In this document: one piece after another, positions 35,183 to 44,266 of the stretch
Numbering within the stretch: the first letter of the stretch is position 1
Layout of the letters: each line of letters begins with the position of its first letter
Origin: an uncultured Spartobacteria bacterium
GTDB taxonomy: Bacteria; Verrucomicrobiota; Verrucomicrobiia; Chthoniobacterales; Chthoniobacteraceae
Direction of reading: 5' to 3'
DNA: 64,000 nt
Assembly (NCBI GenBank): GCA_903901425.1
Contig: CAIURC010000088.1
Coordinates: 1-64,000, forward strand
Notes under the pieces: model-generated
Told to the model about the DNA's origin: nothing
Database searches by the model: none
The model's input: only the letters and a program-made list of their open reading frames with translations
Made by a program: the position numbers and the translations under genes

Positions 35183-35764
35183 TTATTCCACGTGGATCTT
35201 GCCGTTCCTGAGAAACACCCGGCGCGGGAACCCCTCGCGTTCGATGTCACCGTAGTTGTGTCCGGCGTCGCCGGGATAGACGCAGAACGAGATCAGCGGT
35301 TCGGACCCGGTGTTGATGCTGCGATGCCCCCAGTACGGCGGCACATAAACCATCCGGCCCGGCGCGAACTCTTCGTACCGGCATTTGCCGTCGTTGGTTT
35401 TCATCATCATGTAGCCCCGGCCACGCAGCGCCAAATAGATCTCACCGGTATTCAGGCGGGTGTGGTAGTGCCCTTTGGTCATGAAACATTCTTCGCCCAC
35501 CGTGCCGGGCCGCAGATCGCTGATACAGAACATCAGGTGACCGTACTGCTCCGGAACAGGCCGCTCATAAACCTCGTAATGCACCGGGTTTCCGGTATCG
35601 ATCAACTGCTGGAGCGCAGCCGCATCCCGGTAATGCCCGCGCATGTCTGAGGCGCGACGGACCAGATGGTTCGTGGGGTTTTTCATCGCACCCTCCACGA
35701 GGTCGTAGTCGACCGAGAAAGGCTCGATGAATGTCGTCTCTTGGGCTTCCAGTGTGCTGTTCAT
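35183..35764 (-). CDS. Cupin-type glucose-6-phosphate isomerase
   Basis: The 193-aa single-cupin protein has the metal site of archaeal-type phosphoglucose isomerase. His99, His101 and Glu108 in GHYHTRLNTGE and His147 in YWGHRS reproduce the +2, +9 and +48 spacing of His88/His90/Glu97/His136 in the Pyrococcus enzyme. It interconverts aldose-6-phosphate and ketose-6-phosphate using Fe or another metal. The MFCISDLRPGTVG and FMTKGHYH segments also match. In this operon it likely handles the product of the FGGY kinase. The start lies 27 bp downstream of the AroE-like gene. Confidence 0.88.
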   Translation of the reverse strand: MNSTLEAQETTFIEPFSVDYDLVEGAMKNPTNHLVRRASDMRGHYRDAAALQQLIDTGNPVHYEVYERPVPEQYGHLMFCISDLRPGTVGEECFMTKGHYHTRLNTGEIYLALRGRGYMMMKTNDGKCRYEEFAPGRMVYVPPYWGHRSINTGSEPLISFCVYPGDAGHNYGDIEREGFPRRVFLRNGKIHVE

Positions 35765-35791
35765 AATGAGTGTGTTCCCTTCGGGTGGCGT

Positions 35792-36736
35792 TTAGCGGGT
35801 CGACGCGGCAATCTCCGAGAGCTTTTCAAATGCCGGGCCCCGGGTCGGAATCTCCACGTTGAACACGTCTGAAATCACCCGGGTCCACCCATGCAGAAAA
35901 TAGTTCCAGCCGTCCTCCACGTGGAGGCCCGAGGCGGCCTGTTGCGCCTTTGCCTGCTCCATAAAAAGCAGGTCGCCCCGGTAGTTGAACTCCCACACCT
36001 GCGCGTTCTTGGGAAACCGCGCGCTGTCCGTCAGCGGCGATCCTGGCGCGTCCTTCCCAAGTCCCGTAGCGTTCACCACCAACGATCCGGGCGGCAAGGA
36101 TGCCAGGACACGGTCCGCGAGTGCGGGCTCGGGCACATGGTGCGTCTCCAGCGGAATCCCGGTGGCCCAGTCGGCATGCAGCTTCCGGAGATGATCCAGC
36201 CGCGGTGTGCTCCGGTTGGCCACGTGCACCCGGCTCGGGCGGTTGCTGCCGTGCTCGGCCTTGGTCAGATGCCATGCCAGCGCCATTGCGGATCCGCCTG
36301 CGCCGAGGATTAACGCTTCCGCGCCAGTCTTGCTCCAGTGGTCGGCGGGCAGAAACGCTTCCAGCGAGTATCCGACAGTCCATGGATCCGCCGCTCGCGC
36401 ATGGAGCCTTCCGTTTCGTTTGTAAATGCTGCTGAGCTCGCCCATCGCGCCGGACAACGGCTCGAGTTCATCAAACTGGTCCCGGCACGCGGCGCACAAA
36501 TCGATCTTGTGCGTGGTGACAAGCGCGCCGAGCGCCAACGGATCGTTTCGGAGGTACTCGACGGCCTCCCGGTACCGGGCAGGCTCGGCGTGCAACGGGA
36601 AATCCATCCCGCGGAGCTCGCAGGGTCCGAGGCCGAGATGCGCAGCCCAACGGGGAAAGACTTTGTTGATGGACGACTTTGCGGTCGTCACGCCGATGAA
36701 AAACATCGTTGGTTGTGTGCAGGGTGTGTATGACAT
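35792..36736 (-). CDS. Shikimate-dehydrogenase-fold (AroE-like) protein
   Basis: The 314-aa protein has the AroE two-domain layout: ALVTTHKIDLC (with the catalytic Lys of VTxPHK), a NADP loop LILGAGGSAMALAWHL and the VNATGLGKDAPGSPL segment, and a C-terminal DGWNYFLHGW instead of the shikimate-type DGxxMLVxQ. The shikimate-pocket GAVNT and NTD segments are replaced (GAMGELSS, AADPWTVG), so the substrate is probably not shikimate but another polyol acid in the catabolic pathway. The start is 36736; MFFIGV at 36706 is an alternative. It is within the minus-strand operon between cupin isomerase and kinase. Confidence 0.8.
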   Translation of the reverse strand: MSYTPCTQPTMFFIGVTTAKSSINKVFPRWAAHLGLGPCELRGMDFPLHAEPARYREAVEYLRNDPLALGALVTTHKIDLCAACRDQFDELEPLSGAMGELSSIYKRNGRLHARAADPWTVGYSLEAFLPADHWSKTGAEALILGAGGSAMALAWHLTKAEHGSNRPSRVHVANRSTPRLDHLRKLHADWATGIPLETHHVPEPALADRVLASLPPGSLVVNATGLGKDAPGSPLTDSARFPKNAQVWEFNYRGDLLFMEQAKAQQAASGLHVEDGWNYFLHGWTRVISDVFNVEIPTRGPAFEKLSEIAASTR

Positions 36737-36745
36737 GGGAAATTC

Positions 36746-38230
36746 TCAGGAGTCGCGCCGTGCCCAGCCCGTCAGGGCCTCCAGCAGCGCCTCATACCGT
36801 TCCAGACGCGCCCGGTAATGCGCGCCCCGGGTGGTGTCCGGTTCGAACCGTCTGCCGAGGCGCACCCAGCGCTCCGCCGCCTCGCTGACGCCGGACAAAA
36901 CTCCAACCCCGACACCCGCAAGCATCGCCACTCCCATCGGCGCCCCGCCTCCATCCTGGATTTGAACAATCGGGATCCCGAGCACATCGGCTTTGATCTG
37001 ATTCCAAACCGCGCTCTTCTCGCCGCCCCCTGTGATCCGGAGTTCACGCAGGTCGAGATCCGGCAGCAGCCGGGAAAGCGCTTTTCGGTACACCGCGTAC
37101 TCGAGTGCAACCGACTCGAGCACGGCGCGGTACATATCGGCGCGGGTGTGGTCCCACCCGAGTCCCGCCCATGCTCCTCGCAACTCGGGTACCGCTGGCG
37201 ATACACGCCCACCGAGATGGGGCAGAAAAAATGGCAGATCTTCCCGAGTCGACTCCGCCTGGCTGTTGAGTTCCTCAAAAGTTTGTCCGGGTCCACCCAT
37301 CTCGCGACGGAACCATTCAAGATTCATTCCGCCCCCGTTGATGTACGCGTAGGAATGCCACAGGTCGGCTGTGGCTGCGCGCCCGCACCCAAGCGTTCCT
37401 CCGTGGATATCCGGCGCGAACGCCCCAGTGGTGGCCGCAAACACCGAGGCTGTCCCCGCCACATCCACGCAGACACCCGGCTGGGTTGCGCCGCACGAAA
37501 GGAAGCTGGCTGCCGTGTCACCGCATCCTGCCACCACCGGCGTTCCCGACCGGAGCCCGCATCGCGCCGCCATCCCAGCCGAGACGGCGCCGATGATGTC
37601 GGTGGGCTGCACAATGCTCGGAAGCAGAGTCGGGTTGATGCCGAACCGCTGGCAGAGTCCGGACTCCCACTTCATGGACCGGTTGTCTGCAAACCCTGAG
37701 AAATGCAGGTAGGTGGTGTCGATGAACGGTTCGGGATTTCCGCAGAGCCGGAGTGCCACGTAGCCCGCCGGCTGCACAAACTTGGCAATCTGGGCGTACT
37801 CAGCGGGCCGCTCGTTCCGCCACCACAGGATTTTCGGGCCGTGGTTGAAGCTGGGCGCGTTCCCGGTGGCGCGGAGAACCTGTTCGCCGGCACCCTCTGC
37901 CATTTGGACGATCTGCGGGGCACACCGCTTGTCGAGCCAGGAGTCGTACGGGGTCACTGCATGACCGGTCCGGTCGATCCCGATCACACCTGCCATCTGC
38001 CCGGTGATGCCCACTGCCGCCACGTCGCAGGCACCCGCTTTTTCGAGGCAGATCTGGATGACCCGGCAGGCCGACTCCAGATGAAACTCCGGATTCTCCT
38101 CCACCGCACCGGGTTCGGGCCGGAGCAGACGGGACGGTTCAAACGCCTCCGAGATGCAAAGTCCTTCTACCGTGTACAAGGCGGCTTTCACGCCTTGGGT
38201 TCCGATATCGATGCCAAGCAGGTGCGACAT
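36746..38230 (-). CDS. FGGY-family carbohydrate kinase (xylulokinase-like)
   Basis: The 494-aa kinase begins with MSHLLGIDIGTQGVKAALYT, the phosphate-1 motif of the actin-like sugar kinase fold. It has AVGITGQMAGVIGID and CGDTAASFLSCGA (phosphate 2 and adenosine regions) and ITGGGEKSAVWNQIKADVLG near the C terminus, the xylulokinase-type nucleotide site. It phosphorylates a ketose or polyol. The start at 38230 is used because upstream residues are low-complexity. It is 9 bp upstream of the AroE-like gene and follows the Zn-alcohol dehydrogenase by 17 bp. Confidence 0.93.
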   Translation of the reverse strand: MSHLLGIDIGTQGVKAALYTVEGLCISEAFEPSRLLRPEPGAVEENPEFHLESACRVIQICLEKAGACDVAAVGITGQMAGVIGIDRTGHAVTPYDSWLDKRCAPQIVQMAEGAGEQVLRATGNAPSFNHGPKILWWRNERPAEYAQIAKFVQPAGYVALRLCGNPEPFIDTTYLHFSGFADNRSMKWESGLCQRFGINPTLLPSIVQPTDIIGAVSAGMAARCGLRSGTPVVAGCGDTAASFLSCGATQPGVCVDVAGTASVFAATTGAFAPDIHGGTLGCGRAATADLWHSYAYINGGGMNLEWFRREMGGPGQTFEELNSQAESTREDLPFFLPHLGGRVSPAVPELRGAWAGLGWDHTRADMYRAVLESVALEYAVYRKALSRLLPDLDLRELRITGGGEKSAVWNQIKADVLGIPIVQIQDGGGAPMGVAMLAGVGVGVLSGVSEAAERWVRLGRRFEPDTTRGAHYRARLERYEALLEALTGWARRDS

Positions 38231-38247
38231 GGGGGGAACAGGTTGGT

Positions 38248-39291
38248 TCAGGCGCCAATCTGGAGACTGGTCTTCAGTCCGCGGGCACTGGCCATCGCTG
38301 CAATCGCGTCTGTGGTGTTTTCGAGGCTGTACGTCGCTGTCACGAGATCCTCCAGCCGCAGAACCCCCTCGGTGACCAACTCCAAACACGCTTGGAACTG
38401 GCGCAGACTCTGGCGTGTGGTGCCCGTCACCATGAGTTGGCGGTAGTGAATCAGGTTCGTGTCCAACGGCACGAGGGCGCGGTCCTTGGGCAGGCCACCG
38501 AAAAACACGACCCGCCCGTTGACTGCCGCAATCTCCACCGCAAGAGTCTGCGCCTCGGGCGCCGGACATGCCGTGATGACCACGTCCGGGCCGCGTCCAC
38601 CGGTCATCTCCAAGATGCCGGCGCGCACATCCCCCTGAATGGTCAGGAACATCGGATCGAGACTCCGCGCCATCTCCAGCCGTTCCGCGTGGAAATCGTT
38701 GATCACGACTTTGGCTGCGCCCGCCAAGCGCGAGATCTTTGCGTGCATCACCCCAATCGGTCCGCCTCCGATGATCAGCACCGTGTCGCCTGGTCGGGTG
38801 CCCGCCTTCTCGTAGGCGTTGTAGACGCAGGACATCGGCTCAATCAGCGCCGCCTCTTTGAACGAGACATGGTCGGCAATCGGGAACACGTTTCCTTGCG
38901 CCACCGCGTCCGCCGGGATCCGGACAAACTCGGCAAATGCGCCGTCTTCATGAATTCCCAATGCCCGGTAATCCGGATCCAGATGTCCGTCCCCGGCCAC
39001 CACGAGCCGAGACCGGCGCGGGTTGTAGTTTGGCGCGACACAGACCCGCTGGCCCACTGCGTAACCCGCGACGCCCTCGCCCAATTTCTCAATCGTGCCG
39101 GACAACTCATGTCCGATCACCAGCGGGTTCTCCTCGGTTGCGTACGCGTGCCCGTGTTTGAGCATCCGAATATCGGTCCCACAGATGCTTGCCACCGCGG
39201 TGCGGAGCAGGATTTCCCCGGGCAAAACCACAGGCACCGGGATGTCTTGAATTCGAAGGTCGTTTTTTCCGAAGAGTCGTGCGGCTTTCAT
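38248..39291 (-). CDS. Zinc-type polyol/sorbitol-like dehydrogenase (MDR family)
   Basis: The 347-aa medium-chain dehydrogenase has a catalytic zinc site (Cys37 of CGTD, His61-Glu62 of GHELSG), the GDTVLIIGGGPIGVMHAKI cofactor loop and a FVRIPADAV segment. The loop between that normally carries four structural-zinc cysteines (here NYNPRRSRLVVAGDGHLDP) has none, so it probably lacks structural zinc. It likely oxidises a polyol to the ketose that the neighbouring FGGY kinase phosphorylates. The start at 39291 begins MKAARLFGK; upstream Ser/Pro-rich codons are excluded. Confidence 0.92.
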   Translation of the reverse strand: MKAARLFGKNDLRIQDIPVPVVLPGEILLRTAVASICGTDIRMLKHGHAYATEENPLVIGHELSGTIEKLGEGVAGYAVGQRVCVAPNYNPRRSRLVVAGDGHLDPDYRALGIHEDGAFAEFVRIPADAVAQGNVFPIADHVSFKEAALIEPMSCVYNAYEKAGTRPGDTVLIIGGGPIGVMHAKISRLAGAAKVVINDFHAERLEMARSLDPMFLTIQGDVRAGILEMTGGRGPDVVITACPAPEAQTLAVEIAAVNGRVVFFGGLPKDRALVPLDTNLIHYRQLMVTGTTRQSLRQFQACLELVTEGVLRLEDLVTATYSLENTTDAIAAMASARGLKTSLQIGA

Positions 39292-39310
39292 AAAGAATGG
39301 AGGCGGGGTT

Positions 39311-40333
39311 TCAGGTGAGCTGGATGGGTTTGCGCTCGAGGATGGATTGGTTTCCGGCATTCACCACGGCCACAGCGGCCCTGCCGTCCCGGCCGTTCAC
39401 AGAGGCAGACCGCTCCGAGCGGATCGCGTCGATGAACTCGCAGTCTTCCGCGAGGTAAGCGTCCCGGTACAAACCCGTCCATGAGACGATCGCCGGCTGG
39501 CGCAGCTCCTTGTCCCGTGTGCAGACGACCGCTGCGCCGGCATTGAGCCTGCCAATGGTGATCAGCCCGTGTGTGCCCACGATCTCCACCCGGGAGTCGT
39601 ATGCATACTGCACACCCTGCGCCCCCGTGATGCTCCCCTGCGCGCCGTTGTTGAACCGGGCGGTCAGAAGGACTTGGTCGTAAAAGTCTGGGAATTCTGC
39701 CCGCGCCTCCGGGGTCCGGTAATTGCCCGCGATGGCGTACACCTCCTGGAACTCGCTTCCGGTGAACCAGCGGAGTGTGTCGATGTCATGGCTGCACACC
39801 TCTGCGAGCGGTCCGTTGCTCAGGCGGAGATCGAACATCCAGGGCTTTGGATAGGTCGGCCCATGGGTGCAGGATTTCACGAGGACCACCTCACCGATCT
39901 CGCCGGCCTGAACGCGTTCCCGGGCTTGGCGGAACCCTTCGTCGAACCGGCGCATAAACCCAATCTGGAGAACGATCCCGGCCTTGTCGGCTGCAGCCAC
40001 CATGCGGTCGCATTCCGCCGGATTCATGGCCATGGGCTTCTCACAGAAGACATGCTTGCCGCGCTCGGCTGCCGCAACTGCGATCTCACAGTGCAGGGCC
40101 GTGGGAGCGGCAATCAGGATCGCGTTCACCTTCGGGTCATCCAACAATGCCCGGTAATCTTCGTACTGGGCAACGCCACCCAATGCCTCCGAGGCCGATG
40201 CCCGCGTGGCGGCCACAGGATCGGAGACCGCGGCCACACCGGCTCCCGGAACCAAACGTGCAAAGTTTTGCGCATGGATCATTCCAGCCCGGCCGGAACC
40301 GACAATACCGACGTGAACGAGGGGTTTCTGCAT
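39311..40333 (-). CDS. Gfo/Idh/MocA oxidoreductase (inositol-dehydrogenase-like)
   Basis: The 340-aa protein has the N-terminal NAD fold HVGIVGSGRAGMIHAQNFA, the KHVFCEKPMAMNP segment and the catalytic C-terminal half with GPLAEVCSHDIDTLRWFTG, in which His is the likely proton relay. IQIGFMRRFDEGF resembles myo-inositol 2-dehydrogenase and related sugar dehydrogenases. It is the first gene of the 40333-32357 operon. The shared motif lies 55 bp upstream, and the gene is preceded by about 190 bp without other coding. Confidence 0.93.
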   Translation of the reverse strand: MQKPLVHVGIVGSGRAGMIHAQNFARLVPGAGVAAVSDPVAATRASASEALGGVAQYEDYRALLDDPKVNAILIAAPTALHCEIAVAAAERGKHVFCEKPMAMNPAECDRMVAAADKAGIVLQIGFMRRFDEGFRQARERVQAGEIGEVVLVKSCTHGPTYPKPWMFDLRLSNGPLAEVCSHDIDTLRWFTGSEFQEVYAIAGNYRTPEARAEFPDFYDQVLLTARFNNGAQGSITGAQGVQYAYDSRVEIVGTHGLITIGRLNAGAAVVCTRDKELRQPAIVSWTGLYRDAYLAEDCEFIDAIRSERSASVNGRDGRAAVAVVNAGNQSILERKPIQLT

Positions 40334-40388
40334 GGGCCGAATCTAGCGGGCATCCCACGCCTGGGGCCATGACCACTGTCGCAAGAAA

Positions 40389-40404
40389 CTTATACTTTTG
40401 CGCA
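40389..40404 (-). promoter_or_regulatory. Candidate operator, second copy
   Basis: The minus-strand sequence TGCGCAAAAGTATAAG is identical to that at 31434-31449. A partial second copy, AAAAGTATC, lies at 40465-40473 in the same orientation about 70 bp away. No clear -35/-10 pair was recognised between the motif and the start at 40333. Confidence 0.6.
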
Positions 40405-40525
40405 TAGCCCCGGGGCCCGGATCCACCCAGGACACGCGCACCGCGGCAGATCTCGGGTCAGGATGATACTTTTCCCCTTCCCGCTCCGCCGGCTGGCAGA
40501 ATCTCCTGCGGCCCGGAGCAACCGC

Positions 40526-41365
40526 TCACTGCGCGGGTCCGGGCGGCGCAGGATTTCCGATCCGCAGGATGGAGCGGAGCAGATCGATGCCAAGGTATGA
40601 GAAGATGTAGGCGAGGTAGAGCCAGACGGGCGCGAGTGCGGCGCCAAAAACGAGGATCAAGCCTCCTGTGCCCGCCACTCCAGCGGCACCCAAATCGGGG
40701 AGTTCCTCGCCTGGCCCCAGAAGTTTTACCAGTCCAAAACCAATCGCGAGATTTCCCAGTAGCATGCCCAAGCCGAAAAGGATCCGGTGCAACCGGATGA
40801 AACTGGCGAGTGCGAACACATAAAACGCAAGGGCGTCGTTGCCGGGTGTTGTGCCGGGCTCCTCTCTGAGCCCGACAAGGGATGGATTCAAAAGAAACCA
40901 GACGGAAAAGCCGCAGGTGAGCGCGAGGCCAAGCGGAATCAAAAGCGGATTCAGGTCGGAGAGTTTGATGACCAGATAAACGGTGAAGAGGATCAGGCCG
41001 AGGAAACCCACTGTGGCGAAAAGCGCCAGCACCCGGAACACCTTGAAACTGCTGATTGCGGCTGAACTGTTGGCCACGGCTCCATCACAACTGGGCATCA
41101 GGGCCCGGCCACACCAGTGCGCAACAAAAAGGGCAACGATCAGACCCAGGCTCGAGGCGAATGCGATGAAGCTGTCCAGCTTGATGCCGGCCACGATCCC
41201 TGACAGCAGGAAAAGAAGCGCGGCGATGGGCGCCATCAAAGCCCCCACGCGCCCAAAAAAGGCGTCCACCGCGTGGAACCGTTCTACGGTCAGGAGTGTT
41301 GTGGAACCGGAAGCAAGCGCATCGATCTGATCTGAAGCAAAATCGTTGATCCGGTCCAATATCAT
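40526..41365 (-). CDS. Integral membrane protein of unknown function
   Basis: The 279-aa protein begins MILDRINDFASDQIDALASG and has six hydrophobic segments (about 45-60, 68-85, 108-130, 135-160, 190-215 and 225-260). Between them are short polar loops; one (LVGLREEPGTTPGNDAL) is likely cytoplasmic. No motif or family was recognised. It is 31 bp downstream of the stop of the large secreted protein (41397) on the same strand and may be in one transcript with it. Confidence 0.65.
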   Translation of the reverse strand: MILDRINDFASDQIDALASGSTTLLTVERFHAVDAFFGRVGALMAPIAALLFLLSGIVAGIKLDSFIAFASSLGLIVALFVAHWCGRALMPSCDGAVANSSAAISSFKVFRVLALFATVGFLGLILFTVYLVIKLSDLNPLLIPLGLALTCGFSVWFLLNPSLVGLREEPGTTPGNDALAFYVFALASFIRLHRILFGLGMLLGNLAIGFGLVKLLGPGEELPDLGAAGVAGTGGLILVFGAALAPVWLYLAYIFSYLGIDLLRSILRIGNPAPPGPAQ

Positions 41366-41396
41366 GCCGGACAGCTACACAAACCTGCCAGCCCCA

Positions 41397-44138
41397 TCAA
41401 GGCGACAAACCCGTGCTGCTGGCTCCTCGAACACCATGTGCGGACTGCCATTCCCACTCGACCTTCACGGATTCGCCGCGGCGGACCCCTGGCACATGAA
41501 ACTCGAAGGGATACGCGTCGTCTGTGGACACGGATTCCTGGCCCCCACGGCGCATTCGAAGCCGCACGTTTTTCACGCTTCCTTCCGCGCAATCCAGATA
41601 TCCATAGAGCCAGGTCAAGTCTTCGCCAAACGAGAGCTGCAGAAGATGCGCAGGACCAACAGGCGTTGCGACCGTGGTGGCACTTGATCCCTTCCACCCC
41701 GGGGTCTTGTTGTGCAGTTTCGTCTGGAAGAGCGGCTTCGGCGTCAGGCCGCGGAATTTGAGTGCCGTGATGCCCTGTGGACTCACAGGCACAGTCACTG
41801 TACCTCCAACCACCGGGCTCCGTTCACCGACGCGTTCCCCGTCCCGCCACACCTCCACCTCGACGGGGCCGGCAACGGAATCAAACCGGGATAGGTCCAG
41901 TTGCACACGCACCGCTTCGAGAGGCCGGTTGCACTGGTTCATCAACGCCACGCACAGTCCCTGTCCGGTACGGGCGGCAACAAAATTGACTTGGAGATTG
42001 TCTGTTTTCACAAGCCCGGCTGGCATCCATGGCACCGCCTCGGTGTCCCCATAGAACACGCCGGGCCTGCCATACACGCGGGTCGCAAGGTACGCGTAAC
42101 CCTCGGCGTACTCGGCTGGGAATTCGATCGCGCCTTTTGAGCGCGCATAGGCATCCGCACAAAGATAGTCCACCACCAGAGCAGCCATCGGCAGGCTGTG
42201 GTTGTAGTGCATCGATGTTGTCTGGCGCAGATCCTCAAAAGGGTGCCATGCAAACTCCGCCTTTTCCTGGGCAGTGGAATACTGCGTGTTGAAGTGGTAC
42301 CCGGGGAATCCTGCAAACCTCCCTACCATTGCGGAGCGCGCAATGTCGCGAAGGAAGGGATCGGACGCATCGTGGGACAGGCGGAGGAAAAGTGGTGCGT
42401 GCGTAGCAAGATAGATCGCCAGACGCGCGACGGTTCCGTTTCCTTCGCAGATCAATCCCTGCTCCGAGACCCGCCATGCCGGAACGGTTTCGCGGGGAGC
42501 CGGCACCCCACTTGGCTCACCAGGCCGCCCCCGGCGCGGAGCAAATCCCGTGGAATTCACCTCCACGTCCCTCTCAGGCGGTCCGGGATAAAACCAGACC
42601 ATCTGGGCGTACTGCCATGCAGCCTTGTGAGCTGCGGCCAAATGCTTGGGCTCCCGGGTCTCCATCCACAGTTCGTACAGCTCTCGCCAGGGGGGGAGCA
42701 TGTAATCGAAAAATGTCCCGGTTCCGGCCTCGGCGAAATCGGTGGGCTGCTGATCCAGACGCTTCTGGATTGCATGGTTTGCCTTCGCACCCGCGGCGGC
42801 CAGGCGTGCGGGATCCCCGGTTGCCCGGTACAACCACAGGTCGTTCTGCCAGGAACCCGCCGGACTCACCCACTCCATGTTGAGCATCCGATCCTGAGCC
42901 TGCAGTCGTTCCGCGCTCAACCGGAAATGAGGTGTTGCGCCCTGCGTCAGACGTTCCAGAGCGGCCAGTTCCGACACAGGCATTGCCGGTCCCGCGAGCC
43001 GGCGCGAAGGCGTCTGCGAGCTTTGGATGTCCGCGCTCAGCGCGAACAGAAACTTTTCCCGCGAAAGCAGGAACTCGAGGATGGGCACGGCTTGGTTCCA
43101 GAACAGCCCCTCGTCGTCGGTTACTGTCGCGAGGCTCAATGGATGCAGCGCGCTCACATTCTTCACGGTTCCCGCAGAGTCGGGATATGCGAATGCCCGG
43201 TTCGCGGCATCGAACTGACCGGCAGGGCTCTGCGCGAAACGGAGGATGTTCTCGAGCGCCTGATTCAGGCTGTTCAGCGTATTTTCACGGCGGTCCCGGA
43301 ATCCGCAGACGTCGCGGGCCACGGTCTCGAATGCCGTGCTGAGCCCGGCAGATTCATCGACCAGCACCAGTTGGAACGATCGTGAATCCCCCGAAGCAAG
43401 CTGGCTCTCTGGCGTGCCAGGAAATGGGAGAAACACCAATGGCTGGGCGTGGCCTTCCCGGTTGCGTACCGTGACTCCGAACCGCCGGTTTCTGCCATTC
43501 GGCATCTCGAATGGGAACTGGGCTGGATCCGCCATGACTCCCACCGTGCCTAACCCTGTTTCCACAAGGCAGCCGGGAATGGAGCAGAGGTCGTCTGGAA
43601 TCAAAAAACTGGATTCCGGCAGGCGACGCCCATTCCACACCAGCGGCTGGAAAAGCTCGCGGACCTGAGGGAACGGAGCCGCGGGTGCGCCGGCGTACGC
43701 AACGGTCCATTGTCCGGGGCGTCGGGCGGTCCATGAGTACTCTAGGCGCCTTCCGTTCCTCCGCGCCTCCAGTTCGATCTCGGGGTGTGTGAACTCCCAG
43801 CGGACATCTTCTCCCGTTGCACGCACCACGGGCTGGTCCAGCAGAAGGACGTCCCCCAGAGCGAACACGTCGTTCACCACCCGCCCATCCGCTGTTTTCC
43901 AGCCCGTGAGGTTGTACAGAGGGTTTTCCCATTTCACGGGGACAGGAGCCATGGCTTCCGAGGATCGGATTGCGATAAATACCGGTTTAAATTCCGCGGC
44001 GGCCTCGCTGGGCAACGGCCCGTGGAGCATCGCCAAGAGCATGCAGAGCATGGAAAGAAGAGCGCGCGGCCTCCATCCATTTTCGGTCCGACAGGAATAG
44101 GGGGTCACACAGGGACAGGGGGCACAATCCGTTTTCAC
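41397..44138 (-). CDS. Large secreted protein with (alpha/alpha)-toroid character
   Basis: The 913-aa protein starts with a long signal-like region (RALLSMLCMLLAMLHGPLPSEA, read in pieces). An N-terminal beta domain follows, then a helical central part (about 300-700; WQNDLWLYRATGDPARLAAAG, LPPWRELYELWMETREPKHL) resembling helical-toroid glycosidases and lyases, and a C-terminal beta-sandwich. Catalytic residues cannot be named, and the family was not recognised. A role in polysaccharide breakdown is inferred from the shape, the secretion and the neighbouring sugar operons. An internal ATG at 44051 would shorten the signal region. It diverges from the lectin-like gene at 44267. Confidence 0.7.
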   Translation of the reverse strand: MKTDCAPCPCVTPYSCRTENGWRPRALLSMLCMLLAMLHGPLPSEAAAEFKPVFIAIRSSEAMAPVPVKWENPLYNLTGWKTADGRVVNDVFALGDVLLLDQPVVRATGEDVRWEFTHPEIELEARRNGRRLEYSWTARRPGQWTVAYAGAPAAPFPQVRELFQPLVWNGRRLPESSFLIPDDLCSIPGCLVETGLGTVGVMADPAQFPFEMPNGRNRRFGVTVRNREGHAQPLVFLPFPGTPESQLASGDSRSFQLVLVDESAGLSTAFETVARDVCGFRDRRENTLNSLNQALENILRFAQSPAGQFDAANRAFAYPDSAGTVKNVSALHPLSLATVTDDEGLFWNQAVPILEFLLSREKFLFALSADIQSSQTPSRRLAGPAMPVSELAALERLTQGATPHFRLSAERLQAQDRMLNMEWVSPAGSWQNDLWLYRATGDPARLAAAGAKANHAIQKRLDQQPTDFAEAGTGTFFDYMLPPWRELYELWMETREPKHLAAAHKAAWQYAQMVWFYPGPPERDVEVNSTGFAPRRGRPGEPSGVPAPRETVPAWRVSEQGLICEGNGTVARLAIYLATHAPLFLRLSHDASDPFLRDIARSAMVGRFAGFPGYHFNTQYSTAQEKAEFAWHPFEDLRQTTSMHYNHSLPMAALVVDYLCADAYARSKGAIEFPAEYAEGYAYLATRVYGRPGVFYGDTEAVPWMPAGLVKTDNLQVNFVAARTGQGLCVALMNQCNRPLEAVRVQLDLSRFDSVAGPVEVEVWRDGERVGERSPVVGGTVTVPVSPQGITALKFRGLTPKPLFQTKLHNKTPGWKGSSATTVATPVGPAHLLQLSFGEDLTWLYGYLDCAEGSVKNVRLRMRRGGQESVSTDDAYPFEFHVPGVRRGESVKVEWEWQSAHGVRGASSTGLSP

Positions 44139-44266
44139 AGGAGCCGGATACCGGATCCATCGGAAACCTTAGCAACACCCCGAGTTTGACTGCGCCAACC
44201 GACACATTCTGTTCCAGCTAAGAAATCGCGGGGTTCGATGCTTGTCCTGTGTGACTCCCTGATTTT

